Source of the DNA: Chloroflexota bacterium
GTDB lineage: Bacteria > Chloroflexota > Limnocylindria > P2-11E
Assembly: GCA_005882255.1 (NCBI GenBank)
Contig: VBEZ01000177.1
Coordinates: 1-34,043 of the forward strand
Length of the DNA: 34,043 nt
Direction: 5' to 3'
Below, piece after piece: positions 1 through 7,150 of the stretch. The notes under the pieces are model-generated. The model was not told the origin of the DNA. It did not search any database and saw nothing but the letters and a program-made list of their open reading frames with translations. Within the stretch, counting starts at the first letter, position 1; each line of letters starts with the position of its first letter. Both the position numbers and the translations under genes were made by a program.

Positions 1-1356
1 GATCGGTGTCTCGAGCGAGACCGGCTCCTGCGAGACCTTCACGATCTCGCGCACCTTGTCGGGCGTGATGAGCATCCGCTCGGCGATCTCTTCCGCCGTC
101 GGCTCGCGGCCGAGCTCCTGGAGCAGGCCGCGCGACACGCGGATGAGCTTGTTGATCGTCTCCACCATGTGGACCGGGATGCGGATCGTCCGCGCCTGGT
201 CCGCGATGGCGCGCGTGATGGCCTGACGGATCCACCACGTCGCGTAGGTCGAGAACTTGTACCCCTTCCGGTAGTCGAACTTCTCGACGGCGCGGATGAG
301 CCCGATGTTCCCTTCCTGGATGAGGTCGAGGAACGACATGCCGCGACCGATGTACTTCTTCGCGATCGACACCACCAGTCGCAGGTTCGCCTCGGTGAGG
401 TTGTGTCGCGCATCGTCGCCCTTCTGGATGAGCTCGTCGGCGAGGCGGCGCAGCGCGCGCTGCTCGTCGGCGTCGGACTCGACGAGCATGTTCAGGTTCT
501 TCACGAGAACGTCGCGGATCTCCTGGCCGAGCATGACGAGCTCGCCCAGGCGCTCGGCACCTTCGGCCGGTCCGTGGATCTTCGCGTACTGCGGCAGGAT
601 GCGGAACGCGAGACGCTGCGGATCGCGCTTGGCAGCGTCGATGAGCGCGACCGTCTCGTCGATGAGCACCTTCGCTTCGGTCGAGATCTCCTTGCTGTTC
701 GACTCGGCCTTGAGCGGATCGCGCAGCTTCAGCAGACGGTTCGTGAGGCGGCGCAGCTCCTTACCACCCTCCGCGTCTCCGAGCGTGCGGGTGAGCGCCT
801 TCACCGTGAAGCGCGTCGCCTCGTCGACGAACTCCCGCGGACGACCGAGCGCCATGCGCTTCTTGACCTCGACGCCCAGCTCGTAGAGGTGGACGACCGA
901 GAGCGCCGGCGACACGAGCGCCTGCTCCCCCAGCTCGATCGACTTCGCGAGGTTCACCTCTTCCTCCGCGGTCAGCAGAGGGACCTTGCCGATCTCCTTG
1001 AGGTACATGCGGACCGGGTCGTCGACGCTGATGAGGTCGCTGGCGAGGACCGCCGAGATGGCGTCCTCGCGCTGCAGCTCCTCGGCCTCTTCCTCTTCCT
1101 CTTTGACCTGGGCCCAGTTCGGGCCGCGCTCCGCCTCGAGGATCTCGACGTTGTTGTCGTCGAGCGCGAGGAGGAGCTCCTCGATCTCGCCCGGCTCGGC
1201 GTCCGGGATCGCCCGAACGATGTCCTCCTGCGTGACGTAACCCTGCTGGCGTCCGCGGGCAAGCAGACGCTCGGCCTGCTCCTTGTGCTCCGGGTGGATC
1301 CCGGTGCGCTCGGGAGCGGCCTTCTCGGCCTCTTTTTCCTTCGTTGTCGCTTTCAT
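1..1356 (-). CDS. rpoD: RNA polymerase primary sigma factor RpoD (C-terminus off window)
   Basis: Primary sigma-70 factor, which directs RNA polymerase to housekeeping promoters. The window holds 452 codons from the ATG; region 4 (binding of the -35 element) lies beyond the left edge. Seen: a charged N-terminus with a region 1.1-like segment, region 1.2 beginning [11 protein letters not shown] near residue 113, a glutamate-rich linker, then regions 2.1-2.4 with [20 protein letters not shown] and [16 protein letters not shown], followed by region 3 ([14 protein letters not shown]). The two tryptophans and the Gln/Thr pair of region 2.4 are the residues known in the family to melt and read the -10 element, so this sigma should read a standard TAnnnT hexamer. 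Its ATG overlaps the dnaG stop as ATGA, implying translational coupling. The dnaG-rpoD order is the classical macromolecular synthesis operon. Confidence 0.97.
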   Translation of the reverse strand, partial: MKATTKEKEAEKAAPERTGIHPEHKEQAERLLARGRQQGYVTQEDIVRAIPDAEPGEIEELLLALDDNNVEILEAERGPNWAQVKEEEEEAEELQREDAISAVLASDLISVDDPVRMYLKEIGKVPLLTAEEEVNLAKSIELGEQALVSPALSVVHLYELGVEVKKRMALGRPREFVDEATRFTVKALTRTLGDAEGGKELRRLTNRLLKLRDPLKAESNSKEISTEAKVLIDETVALIDAAKRDPQRLAFRILPQYAKIHGPAEGAERLGELVMLGQEIRDVLVKNLNMLVESDADEQRALRRLADELIQKGDDARHNLTEANLRLVVSIAKKYIGRGMSFLDLIQEGNIGLIRAVEKFDYRKGYKFSTYATWWIRQAITRAIADQARTIRIPVHMVETINKLIRVSRGLLQELGREPTAEEIAERMLITPDKVREIVKVSQEPVSLETPI

Positions 1357-3188
1357 CGATCCTCTTCTCGTTGCAGCTCGCCGCTATGCAGGACGGTCCG
1401 GCGCTCGCGCCGCTTCATGAGCTGATCGAGGTCCTCGACCATCCGCGCGATCTCGCCATCCAACCCCCCGACGTCACCTTCGGCGCGCGCGAGCTGCTCC
1501 CGCGCGCCACCCAGACGTCGCCGCAAGTTCTCTACCCGGAGGTTCCGCGCAGCGATCTCGATGACCTGGCCTGGGTCCGTCTGTTCGTCGAGCTCAGGCG
1601 CGTTGACGCCAAGTGCCGCGGCAAGGGCGGCCAGGTGAGCCGGCAAGTCAGAGTCCGGACGCTTCCCCGCCTGGAGCTGTTCGTAGAGCGCACGCAGGAG
1701 GGGGTCTACCAGGTCAGTTGGGGCGAGGTCGGCGCGCGCGATCTCCTCCGGATAACGAATTAATAGTGCCATTACGTAACGCTCGCGAGACGGCGTTTGT
1801 TTCGGACCCGACGCCTCGCCGGGTGCCTCGGCCGGCGCTGAGGGAGTGCGCGACGTCCGCCGCGTACCCTTTCCGGCCGCCGGAAGCTTCTCTCTCAGGA
1901 ACGCGGGATCGACCCCGGCGCTTCCCGCGACCTCAGACAGGTAGACCTCGCGCCGGACCGGGTCGGGCTCCTCCGCGATGAGCGTGGCGGTCCGCTGTAG
2001 GAAGCGCAGGCGGCCCTCCGGCTGCTCGAGGCGCGAGGCCGCGCGGACGCGGTCGATCAGGAACTCGAGCAGGGGCTTGGCGTCGGCCAGCAGCTGCCGG
2101 AAGAGCCCGGCCTCCTTCCGGGCGACGTCGTCGGGATCCAGACCCTCGGGGAGCACGGTCACGAACAGCGCCAGGCCGGTACGGGTTCCGAGGCTCCCGC
2201 CGCCCGCACCGGACCCGAAGCGGCTCAGTGCGCTCAGCAGCTCCCGGCCCCGCGATTCCGCGGAACGCTGTCCGGCGGCGTCGCCGTCGAAAGCCACGAT
2301 CGCCCGGTCGATCTTCATGTCGTTGAGGACGCGGTACTGGTCCTCGGTGAGGGCCGTGCCCATGGAGGCGACGACGTTGGTGAAACCCGATTGGTGGCAG
2401 GCGATGGTGTCGAAGTACCCCTCGACGATCACCGCCGTGCCCTCCTTTCGGATCGCCGCGCTCGCCTTGTCGAGGCCATACAGCGTGGCGCTCTTGTTGA
2501 ACAGAGCGGTTTGGGCGGAATTGACGTACTTGCCCTGCTGATCCGCGCGCATGGCCCGGCCGCCGAAGGCGATGGCCCGGCCACGCCGATCGCGGATCGG
2601 GATCATCAGTCGGTCACGGAACCGGTCCCACAGCCCGTTCTCGTTCTTGAAGATCAACCCGGCCGCGACGCCCTCGTCCTCGCTGAAACCTTTCTTCTTC
2701 AGATACGCAAGGAGGCTGCCGCGCTCGTCCGGGGCGTAGCCGATCCCGAAGGCGTCGATCGACTCTTGGGTGATGCCGCGCTTGGCCAGGTACTCCGCCA
2801 CGGCCTTTCCCCGCGGCGTGCCCCGGAGCGCCTGTCGGAAGTAGAAGGCAGCCGCGTCGTTCGCCTGAAGCAGCCGGTCCTCGAACTTGCGCTCCTCCGG
2901 TGCGCGTCTTGTCAGCTCGACGCCGGCACGCTCCGCGAGCTCCGTGAGCGCTTCCGCGGGAGACAGGCCCTCTTGCGTCTCCATCCAGGTGAAGACATCG
3001 CCATGGACGGAACAACCGAAACAGTGGTACGTGCGCCTTTCCGGATCGACCGTGAACGACGGGGTCTTCTCGGCGTGGAATGGGCAAAGTCCGCGATAGA
3101 TCCGTCCTGCCTTCTTCAGAGCGACCTTGGTGCCCACGAGCTGGACGATGTCAACGCGCTCTTTGACGAGGTCGAAGTCACCTGGCAT
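1353..3188 (-). CDS. dnaG: DNA primase DnaG
   Basis: Makes RNA primers for the replication fork and works with the replicative helicase. 611 residues from the chosen ATG, a usual DnaG length. Seen: the CHC2 zinc finger with C35, H38, C56 and C59 (CPFH...CFGC), the primase core with [23 protein letters not shown], the TOPRIM domain with [11 protein letters not shown] and the acidic AFDGDAAG motif, and a less conserved C-terminal helicase-binding part. The frame stays open 18 codons further up to an ATG at 3242, but the family N-terminus begins at [15 protein letters not shown], so 3188 is preferred. A GAGG lies just before that ATG and a TAACGT hexamer seven bases before it. It follows the MBL-fold gene by 68 bases and is coupled to rpoD by an ATGA overlap. 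Confidence 0.97.
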   Translation of the reverse strand: MPGDFDLVKERVDIVQLVGTKVALKKAGRIYRGLCPFHAEKTPSFTVDPERRTYHCFGCSVHGDVFTWMETQEGLSPAEALTELAERAGVELTRRAPEERKFEDRLLQANDAAAFYFRQALRGTPRGKAVAEYLAKRGITQESIDAFGIGYAPDERGSLLAYLKKKGFSEDEGVAAGLIFKNENGLWDRFRDRLMIPIRDRRGRAIAFGGRAMRADQQGKYVNSAQTALFNKSATLYGLDKASAAIRKEGTAVIVEGYFDTIACHQSGFTNVVASMGTALTEDQYRVLNDMKIDRAIVAFDGDAAGQRSAESRGRELLSALSRFGSGAGGGSLGTRTGLALFVTVLPEGLDPDDVARKEAGLFRQLLADAKPLLEFLIDRVRAASRLEQPEGRLRFLQRTATLIAEEPDPVRREVYLSEVAGSAGVDPAFLREKLPAAGKGTRRTSRTPSAPAEAPGEASGPKQTPSRERYVMALLIRYPEEIARADLAPTDLVDPLLRALYEQLQAGKRPDSDLPAHLAALAAALGVNAPELDEQTDPGQVIEIAARNLRVENLRRRLGGAREQLARAEGDVGGLDGEIARMVEDLDQLMKRRERRTVLHSGELQREEDR

Positions 3189-3195
3189 CGCCTCA

Positions 3196-3201
3196 ACGTT
3201 A
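3196..3201 (-). promoter_or_regulatory. Candidate -10 hexamer TAACGT before dnaG
   Basis: TAACGT fits TAnnnT and ends seven bases before the dnaG ATG at 3188. Transcription from it would start at or next to the start codon. There is no convincing -35 box. It would give dnaG-rpoD a promoter of their own inside a possible operon with the upstream hydrolase gene. A GAGG two bases before the ATG could also serve as a short Shine-Dalgarno sequence. Confidence 0.4.
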
Positions 3202-3256
3202 GCGGTCAGACGTTGCGCGCATCGAGGCGCAAGGCCGCGCACGCGGTCACGCGACG

Positions 3257-4012
3257 CTACCCGCCTAACGCCATCGCCTCACCGGGCGCGAGTATCCGCA
3301 CCTCCGTCTGGGGCGCGACGCGCGTCGCTTCGCGTGCGAAGTCATGCGGCGGATCGCCGAGTGGATGCGGCCAGAACCGCGCGAACGCGAACGGGTAGAA
3401 CGTACCCCAGTGGATCGGGACCGCGACGCGCGGCCGTATCCGCTGGACCGCTTCAGCCGCGCGCTTCGGATCGAGGTGGCCGCTCCCGAGTCGCGGCCCC
3501 CAACCCCAGACCGGCAGCAGGGCGACCTCCACCGTCCCCGCGAGACCGTCCATCTCGGCACACAGGTCCGTGTCGCCCGCGAAGTACACGCTCGAGTTCC
3601 CGGCGATGCGGTATCCCAGCGCCTCGGCGGCGGGGCCGAACGGACGTCGTCGCCCATCGTGTTCGGCGCGTATCGCCTCGACCACGACGCTGCCGACGCC
3701 GAATCGCTCGCCGGCCGCGACCTCCACGACGTCGTGTCCGGACCGGCGCACCACCTGTCCAAGTCCCTTCGGCACGACGACGCGTGGCCGGCCGCGAAGC
3801 CGCCGCAGGGACGGGAGGTGCAGGTGATCGTGATGCGCGTGGGAGATCAGGACGACGTCGACATCGACGTCCTCGATGAGGTGGGCCACGGTCTCCGTAT
3901 GGCGGTGGAGCAGGCCCAGCCGATCCACGAGCAGCGGGTCGGTGAGAATGCTCACGCCATCCATCTCGATGAGGACGGTCGAGTGTCCGAGGTAACGAAG
4001 ACGCAAAACCAC
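3257..4012 (-). CDS. MBL-fold metal-dependent hydrolase (UlaG-like)
   Basis: 251-residue cytoplasmic metallo-beta-lactamase-fold hydrolase of the UlaG / NAPE-PLD-like type (COG2220). Seen: an N-terminal beta strand with LRYLGHSTVLIE, the metal-binding HAHHDH at residues 58-63, AGDTDL for the bridging aspartate, and VPIHWGTFYP with the C-terminal histidine. The substrate cannot be told; relatives act on phosphodiesters, lactones or phosphorylated sugars. The start is a GTG placed directly before the first core strand, so a start much further in is unlikely. It is divergent from the phosphodiesterase gene with only 20 bases between the two start codons, and lies 68 bases upstream of dnaG in the same direction, so it may lead the dnaG-rpoD operon. 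No signal peptide. Confidence 0.88.
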   Translation of the reverse strand: MVLRLRYLGHSTVLIEMDGVSILTDPLLVDRLGLLHRHTETVAHLIEDVDVDVVLISHAHHDHLHLPSLRRLRGRPRVVVPKGLGQVVRRSGHDVVEVAAGERFGVGSVVVEAIRAEHDGRRRPFGPAAEALGYRIAGNSSVYFAGDTDLCAEMDGLAGTVEVALLPVWGWGPRLGSGHLDPKRAAEAVQRIRPRVAVPIHWGTFYPFAFARFWPHPLGDPPHDFAREATRVAPQTEVRILAPGEAMALGG

Positions 4013-4018
4013 AGACCG

Positions 4019-4024
4019 AGCCTA
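4019..4024 (-). promoter_or_regulatory. Candidate -10 hexamer TAGGCT of the MBL-fold gene
   Basis: TAGGCT lies six bases before the GTG at 4012. Because the divergent gene starts 20 bases away, the promoter must sit here or inside the neighbouring gene, and the spacing predicts a leaderless transcript. The same hexamer at the same distance precedes rsmA. It overlaps the plus-strand candidate hexamer at 4021-4026. Confidence 0.45.
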
Positions 4025-4026
4025 AT
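4021..4026 (+). promoter_or_regulatory. Candidate -10 hexamer CCTAAT of the holin-phosphodiesterase gene
   Basis: CCTAAT agrees with TATAAT at the last four positions and ends six bases before the GTG at 4033. It overlaps by four bases the oppositely oriented TAGGCT, so both genes could fire from one near-symmetrical AGCCTAAT core. No clear -35 box is visible. Confidence 0.35.
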
Positions 4027-4032
4027 GCGCGG

Positions 4033-6078
4033 GTGATCGTCGACTTTTACGCGGTCCAGCTCCGTCTCCTTTCGAGATGGACCGGTGGCCCAAGCGGCGT
4101 CGCGCGCCGCGTCGTGGCGACGCTCGTCACCGCCATGCTCGCGCTCGTCGTCACGGCCTGGCTCCTTCCGGGGATCACCGTGCGGGACGTTCCATCCGCC
4201 GCGGGGGCGGCGGTCGCGCTCTCCGCGATGAGGATGCTCCTACGCCCTGCGCTCGTCGCGTACGTGTCGCGCGTCTCGATCGCCGTCGCGTCCATCGTCA
4301 CGGTCCTCGTGCAGGCGCTCGCGTTCTGGCTCATCGCCCAGGTCGGCTGGATCGCCGTCGACAGCCTCATGGACGCGCTCGTCGGTTCGGTGATCTTTTC
4401 GGTCGTCAATGCCCTCGTGACCGCCGTGCTGTCGACCGGCGACGACCTTTCGTTCTTCGGCACCCTGGTCCGCCAGCTCGAGGCACGGCGCGGCAAGACC
4501 GACATCAGCCGCGCGCCGGGCATCGTCTTCATTCAGCTCGATGGACTCGCGCATCCCACCATCGAGGACCACCTTCGGGCCGGACGCACGCCGAATCTCG
4601 CGCGCTGGCTCGGCTCAGGCGGCATGACCCTCGATCGCTGGGAGCCGTTGCTGCCGACCCAGACATCGGCAAGCCAGGCGGGCATCCTCCACGGGAACAA
4701 TGACGGGATCCCGGGCTTTCGCTGGTGGGACAAGAAGACGGAGCGGCTCATGGTGTCGAACCACCCCAAGGACGCACGCGAGATCGTGCGTCGAGTCTCG
4801 AACGGCGACGGCCTTCTCGCGAACGGCGGTGCCTCGATCGGCAATCTCGTCTCCGGCGATGCGACGCGAAGCTTCCTCACCGCCGCGACGCTTGACGATC
4901 CGGCGAGGGAGATCCGCCGCAGCCACGTCCTCGATTGGTTCTTCGTCAGTCCGTACAGCTACGTCCGATGGACGCTGCTGTCGATCGGCGAGATCGTCAA
5001 GGAGCTCGTGCAAGCCCGTGCCGCGGCACGGACCGAGGCGCATGGTGCGCGCGCCTTTCCCTATCCCCTCGCGCGAGCGGCGACGAACGTGGTCCTGCGT
5101 CATCTCAGCACCGCGCTCGTCATCGAGGAGATGTGGCGCGGCACCTCCCCGATCTATGTGGACTTTGCCGACTACGACGAGATCGCGCACCACGCCGGAC
5201 CCGATCGCGTGGAAGCGCGCGATGCGGTCGCGGGCCTCGACCGGATCGTCGGGATCATAAGGAAGGCGGCTGCGGATGCGCCGCGGCCATATCGCTTCGT
5301 CGTGCTGTCCGACCACGGGCAGAGCCCGGGCGCGATGTTCGCACGGCGGTACCGCAAACCACTCGAAGGGCTCATCCAGGAGCTCGTGGGCGAACACGTG
5401 AAGGTGCAGGGCGCCACCGCCCACGTCGAGCACTGGGGCATCCTCAGTCCGCTCCTCTCCGAGGCGTCCGGGATCACTGGGATGACGCGGACGCTCACGA
5501 GCGCTCCGTTCCGGCGGCGCGCCGGCGCCATCGACGACGCGGAGAAGCCCTCGGACATCGTCGTCGCCGCATCGGGGAATCTCGCTCTGGTCTCGTTCCC
5601 GGCCATGCCCGGCCGGGCCACGCGGGAGGCGATCGACGCGACCTACCCGGGTCTCGTGGATGGCCTCGCGCGGCATCCGGGGATCGGACTCGTCATGATC
5701 CGCGCCACGGGTGGCGGATCGGTCGTCCTTGCAAGTGGTGGCGCGACCGATCTCGCGGTCGGACACGCGGGCGGGATCGGTCCGCTGGCGCGATTCGGGA
5801 CGAACGCCGCCGAGGGCCTGCGGCGCCTCGACGCCATGGCGGAATGCGGGGACCTCGTCATCGTCAGCATGTTCGATCCCGAGTCGGGCGAGGTGGCCCC
5901 CTTCGAGGACCAGGTCGGCTCGCACGGAGGACTTGGAGGCAGGCAGGGCGACGCGTTCATCCTCCATCCGTCCAGCTGGCGGATCGAAGGGCCGGTCGTG
6001 GGTGCGGTCGCGCTGCACCAGCAGATCCGCGGGTGGCTTCAGGCTGCGGCTAGAGATGACTCCAAGCCGCGGGGATGA
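4033..6078 (+). CDS. Holin-like membrane domain fused to type I phosphodiesterase
   Basis: 681-residue membrane protein of two parts. Residues about 25-135 hold about four membrane segments with the pattern of the phage holin 4_2 family (WLLPGITV, LRPALVAYV, then two long hydrophobic stretches). Residues about 163-660 are an alkaline-phosphatase-superfamily phosphodiesterase / nucleotide pyrophosphatase: FIQLDG with metal ligand D170, PTQTSAS near 207-213 holding the likely nucleophile, DYDEIAHHAGP (D382, H386 or H387), and SDHGQ at 426-430. The catalytic part probably lies on one face of the membrane and cleaves a phosphodiester or phosphonate; the substrate is unknown. Similar fusions are, to my knowledge, annotated in Actinobacteria. 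The start is GTG with no Shine-Dalgarno sequence. Its 3' end overlaps the convergent dgt gene by 29 bases. Confidence 0.88.
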   Translation: MIVDFYAVQLRLLSRWTGGPSGVARRVVATLVTAMLALVVTAWLLPGITVRDVPSAAGAAVALSAMRMLLRPALVAYVSRVSIAVASIVTVLVQALAFWLIAQVGWIAVDSLMDALVGSVIFSVVNALVTAVLSTGDDLSFFGTLVRQLEARRGKTDISRAPGIVFIQLDGLAHPTIEDHLRAGRTPNLARWLGSGGMTLDRWEPLLPTQTSASQAGILHGNNDGIPGFRWWDKKTERLMVSNHPKDAREIVRRVSNGDGLLANGGASIGNLVSGDATRSFLTAATLDDPAREIRRSHVLDWFFVSPYSYVRWTLLSIGEIVKELVQARAAARTEAHGARAFPYPLARAATNVVLRHLSTALVIEEMWRGTSPIYVDFADYDEIAHHAGPDRVEARDAVAGLDRIVGIIRKAAADAPRPYRFVVLSDHGQSPGAMFARRYRKPLEGLIQELVGEHVKVQGATAHVEHWGILSPLLSEASGITGMTRTLTSAPFRRRAGAIDDAEKPSDIVVAASGNLALVSFPAMPGRATREAIDATYPGLVDGLARHPGIGLVMIRATGGGSVVLASGGATDLAVGHAGGIGPLARFGTNAAEGLRRLDAMAECGDLVIVSMFDPESGEVAPFEDQVGSHGGLGGRQGDAFILHPSSWRIEGPVVGAVALHQQIRGWLQAAARDDSKPRG

Positions 6079-7138
6079 ACAGGCTCGTGAACGTGTCGAG
6101 CGCGTACCCATCGGTCATGCCGGCGATGTAATCGGCCACGGCGCGCTTGGTGTTCTCATGCGCGGCGATCCGCTGGTGCTCCGCCGGCATGCGCTCGGGG
6201 TGCGCCTCGAAATACTGGAGGAGCTCCCAGAGGACGCCCTGGGCCTTCTCATCCTCCGTCTTCGCCGGCCCGGAGAGGTACACGTTGTCGAACATGAACT
6301 TGCGCAGCGCATTCGTCGCGTCGAGCACCTCGGGGCTCATCGTCACGTCAGCCTTGCCATACGACGCCACGATCACGTCGTAGATCATCGTGTCCAGCCG
6401 CTCGGCACGGTCGCTCCCGAGGGCGGTGCGGAGATCCGCGGGGAGGTCGGCCTCGGTGATGATCCCGGCCCGCATCGCGTCGTCGATGTCGTGATGCAGG
6501 TACGCGATCTTGTCCGCGTAGCGGACGACCCAACCCTCCGGTGTCTCCGGCTCGCCCCACGCGGCCGTCTCGAGCCCGCCTTCGGTCGGCGAGCTGTGCT
6601 TCAGGATGCCGTCGAGCGTCTGCGTCGTGAGCCGCAGTCCGGCTCCGTTGTTCTCGAGCTTCTCGGCGATGCGGACGCTCTGCTGGTTGTGACGGAATCC
6701 CTCGGGCAGGAACCGCGCGAGCAGCTCCTCGCCGATGTGACCGAACGGCGTGTGGCCGATGTCGTGGCCGAGCGCCATCGCCTCGACCAGGTCTTCGTTG
6801 AGCCGTAGCGACCGCGCGATCGCGCGCCCGATCTGGTTCACCTCGAGGATGTGCGTGAGGCGCGTGCGGTAGTGATCGCCTACCGGCGCGAGGAAGACCT
6901 GCGTCTTGTGCTTGGTCCGCCGGAACGCCTTGCTGTGGATGATGCGGTCGCGGTCGACGGCGAACGACATCCGCGTCGGCGACGGCTCGTCCGGTCTGTC
7001 GCGCCGGCCCTCCGCGCTCCTCGTGGCGTACGGGGCGAGCGTCGTGCTCTCGAGCTCTTCGCTTCGCTCGCGGATGCGCAGAGACGCGACGCTGCGATCG
7101 CGCGAGAGCTTCGCCGCGCGCTCAACTTTGGTGGCCAT
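6050..7138 (-). CDS. dgt: dGTP triphosphohydrolase-like HD protein
   Basis: 362-residue member of the deoxyguanosinetriphosphate triphosphohydrolase family, which removes triphosphate from dNTPs and so adjusts nucleotide pools. Seen: FRRTKHKTQVF near residues 72-82, H96 in RLTHILEV, the HD pair at 125-126 in GHDIGHTPFGH, and RYADKIAYLHHDIDDA with the late metal-binding aspartate. The length fits the shorter, non-enterobacterial branch. It starts nine bases after ppdK and is probably co-transcribed with it. A dgt gene close to dnaG-rpoD is common in Gram-positive-type genomes; here two other genes lie between. There is no Shine-Dalgarno sequence; instead TAACAT lies six bases before the ATG. 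Confidence 0.93.
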   Translation of the reverse strand: MATKVERAAKLSRDRSVASLRIRERSEELESTTLAPYATRSAEGRRDRPDEPSPTRMSFAVDRDRIIHSKAFRRTKHKTQVFLAPVGDHYRTRLTHILEVNQIGRAIARSLRLNEDLVEAMALGHDIGHTPFGHIGEELLARFLPEGFRHNQQSVRIAEKLENNGAGLRLTTQTLDGILKHSSPTEGGLETAAWGEPETPEGWVVRYADKIAYLHHDIDDAMRAGIITEADLPADLRTALGSDRAERLDTMIYDVIVASYGKADVTMSPEVLDATNALRKFMFDNVYLSGPAKTEDEKAQGVLWELLQYFEAHPERMPAEHQRIAAHENTKRAVADYIAGMTDGYALDTFTSLFIPAAWSHL

Positions 7139-7144
7139 GCGCGG

Positions 7145-7150
7145 ATGTTA
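7145..7150 (-). promoter_or_regulatory. Candidate -10 hexamer TAACAT before dgt
   Basis: TAACAT ends six bases before the dgt ATG at 7138. Its first three bases are also the ppdK stop codon, so a chance match is easier here than at the intergenic sites. If used, it would give dgt a leaderless transcript in addition to ppdK read-through. Confidence 0.25.

Noticed and set aside
169-1425. Long plus-strand open frame of over 400 codons
   Set aside because: It runs antisense to rpoD, whose protein is unmistakable. Its translation is low-complexity Arg/Asp/Leu, as expected opposite a GC-rich gene. The same holds for the other long frames opposite glyS, glmU, ppdK, glmS and the protease.
4033-4440. 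Prophage remnant, from the holin-like domain
   Set aside because: It is fused to a phosphodiesterase and surrounded by housekeeping genes; no other phage gene is present. The same applies to the Holin-X gene at 10476.
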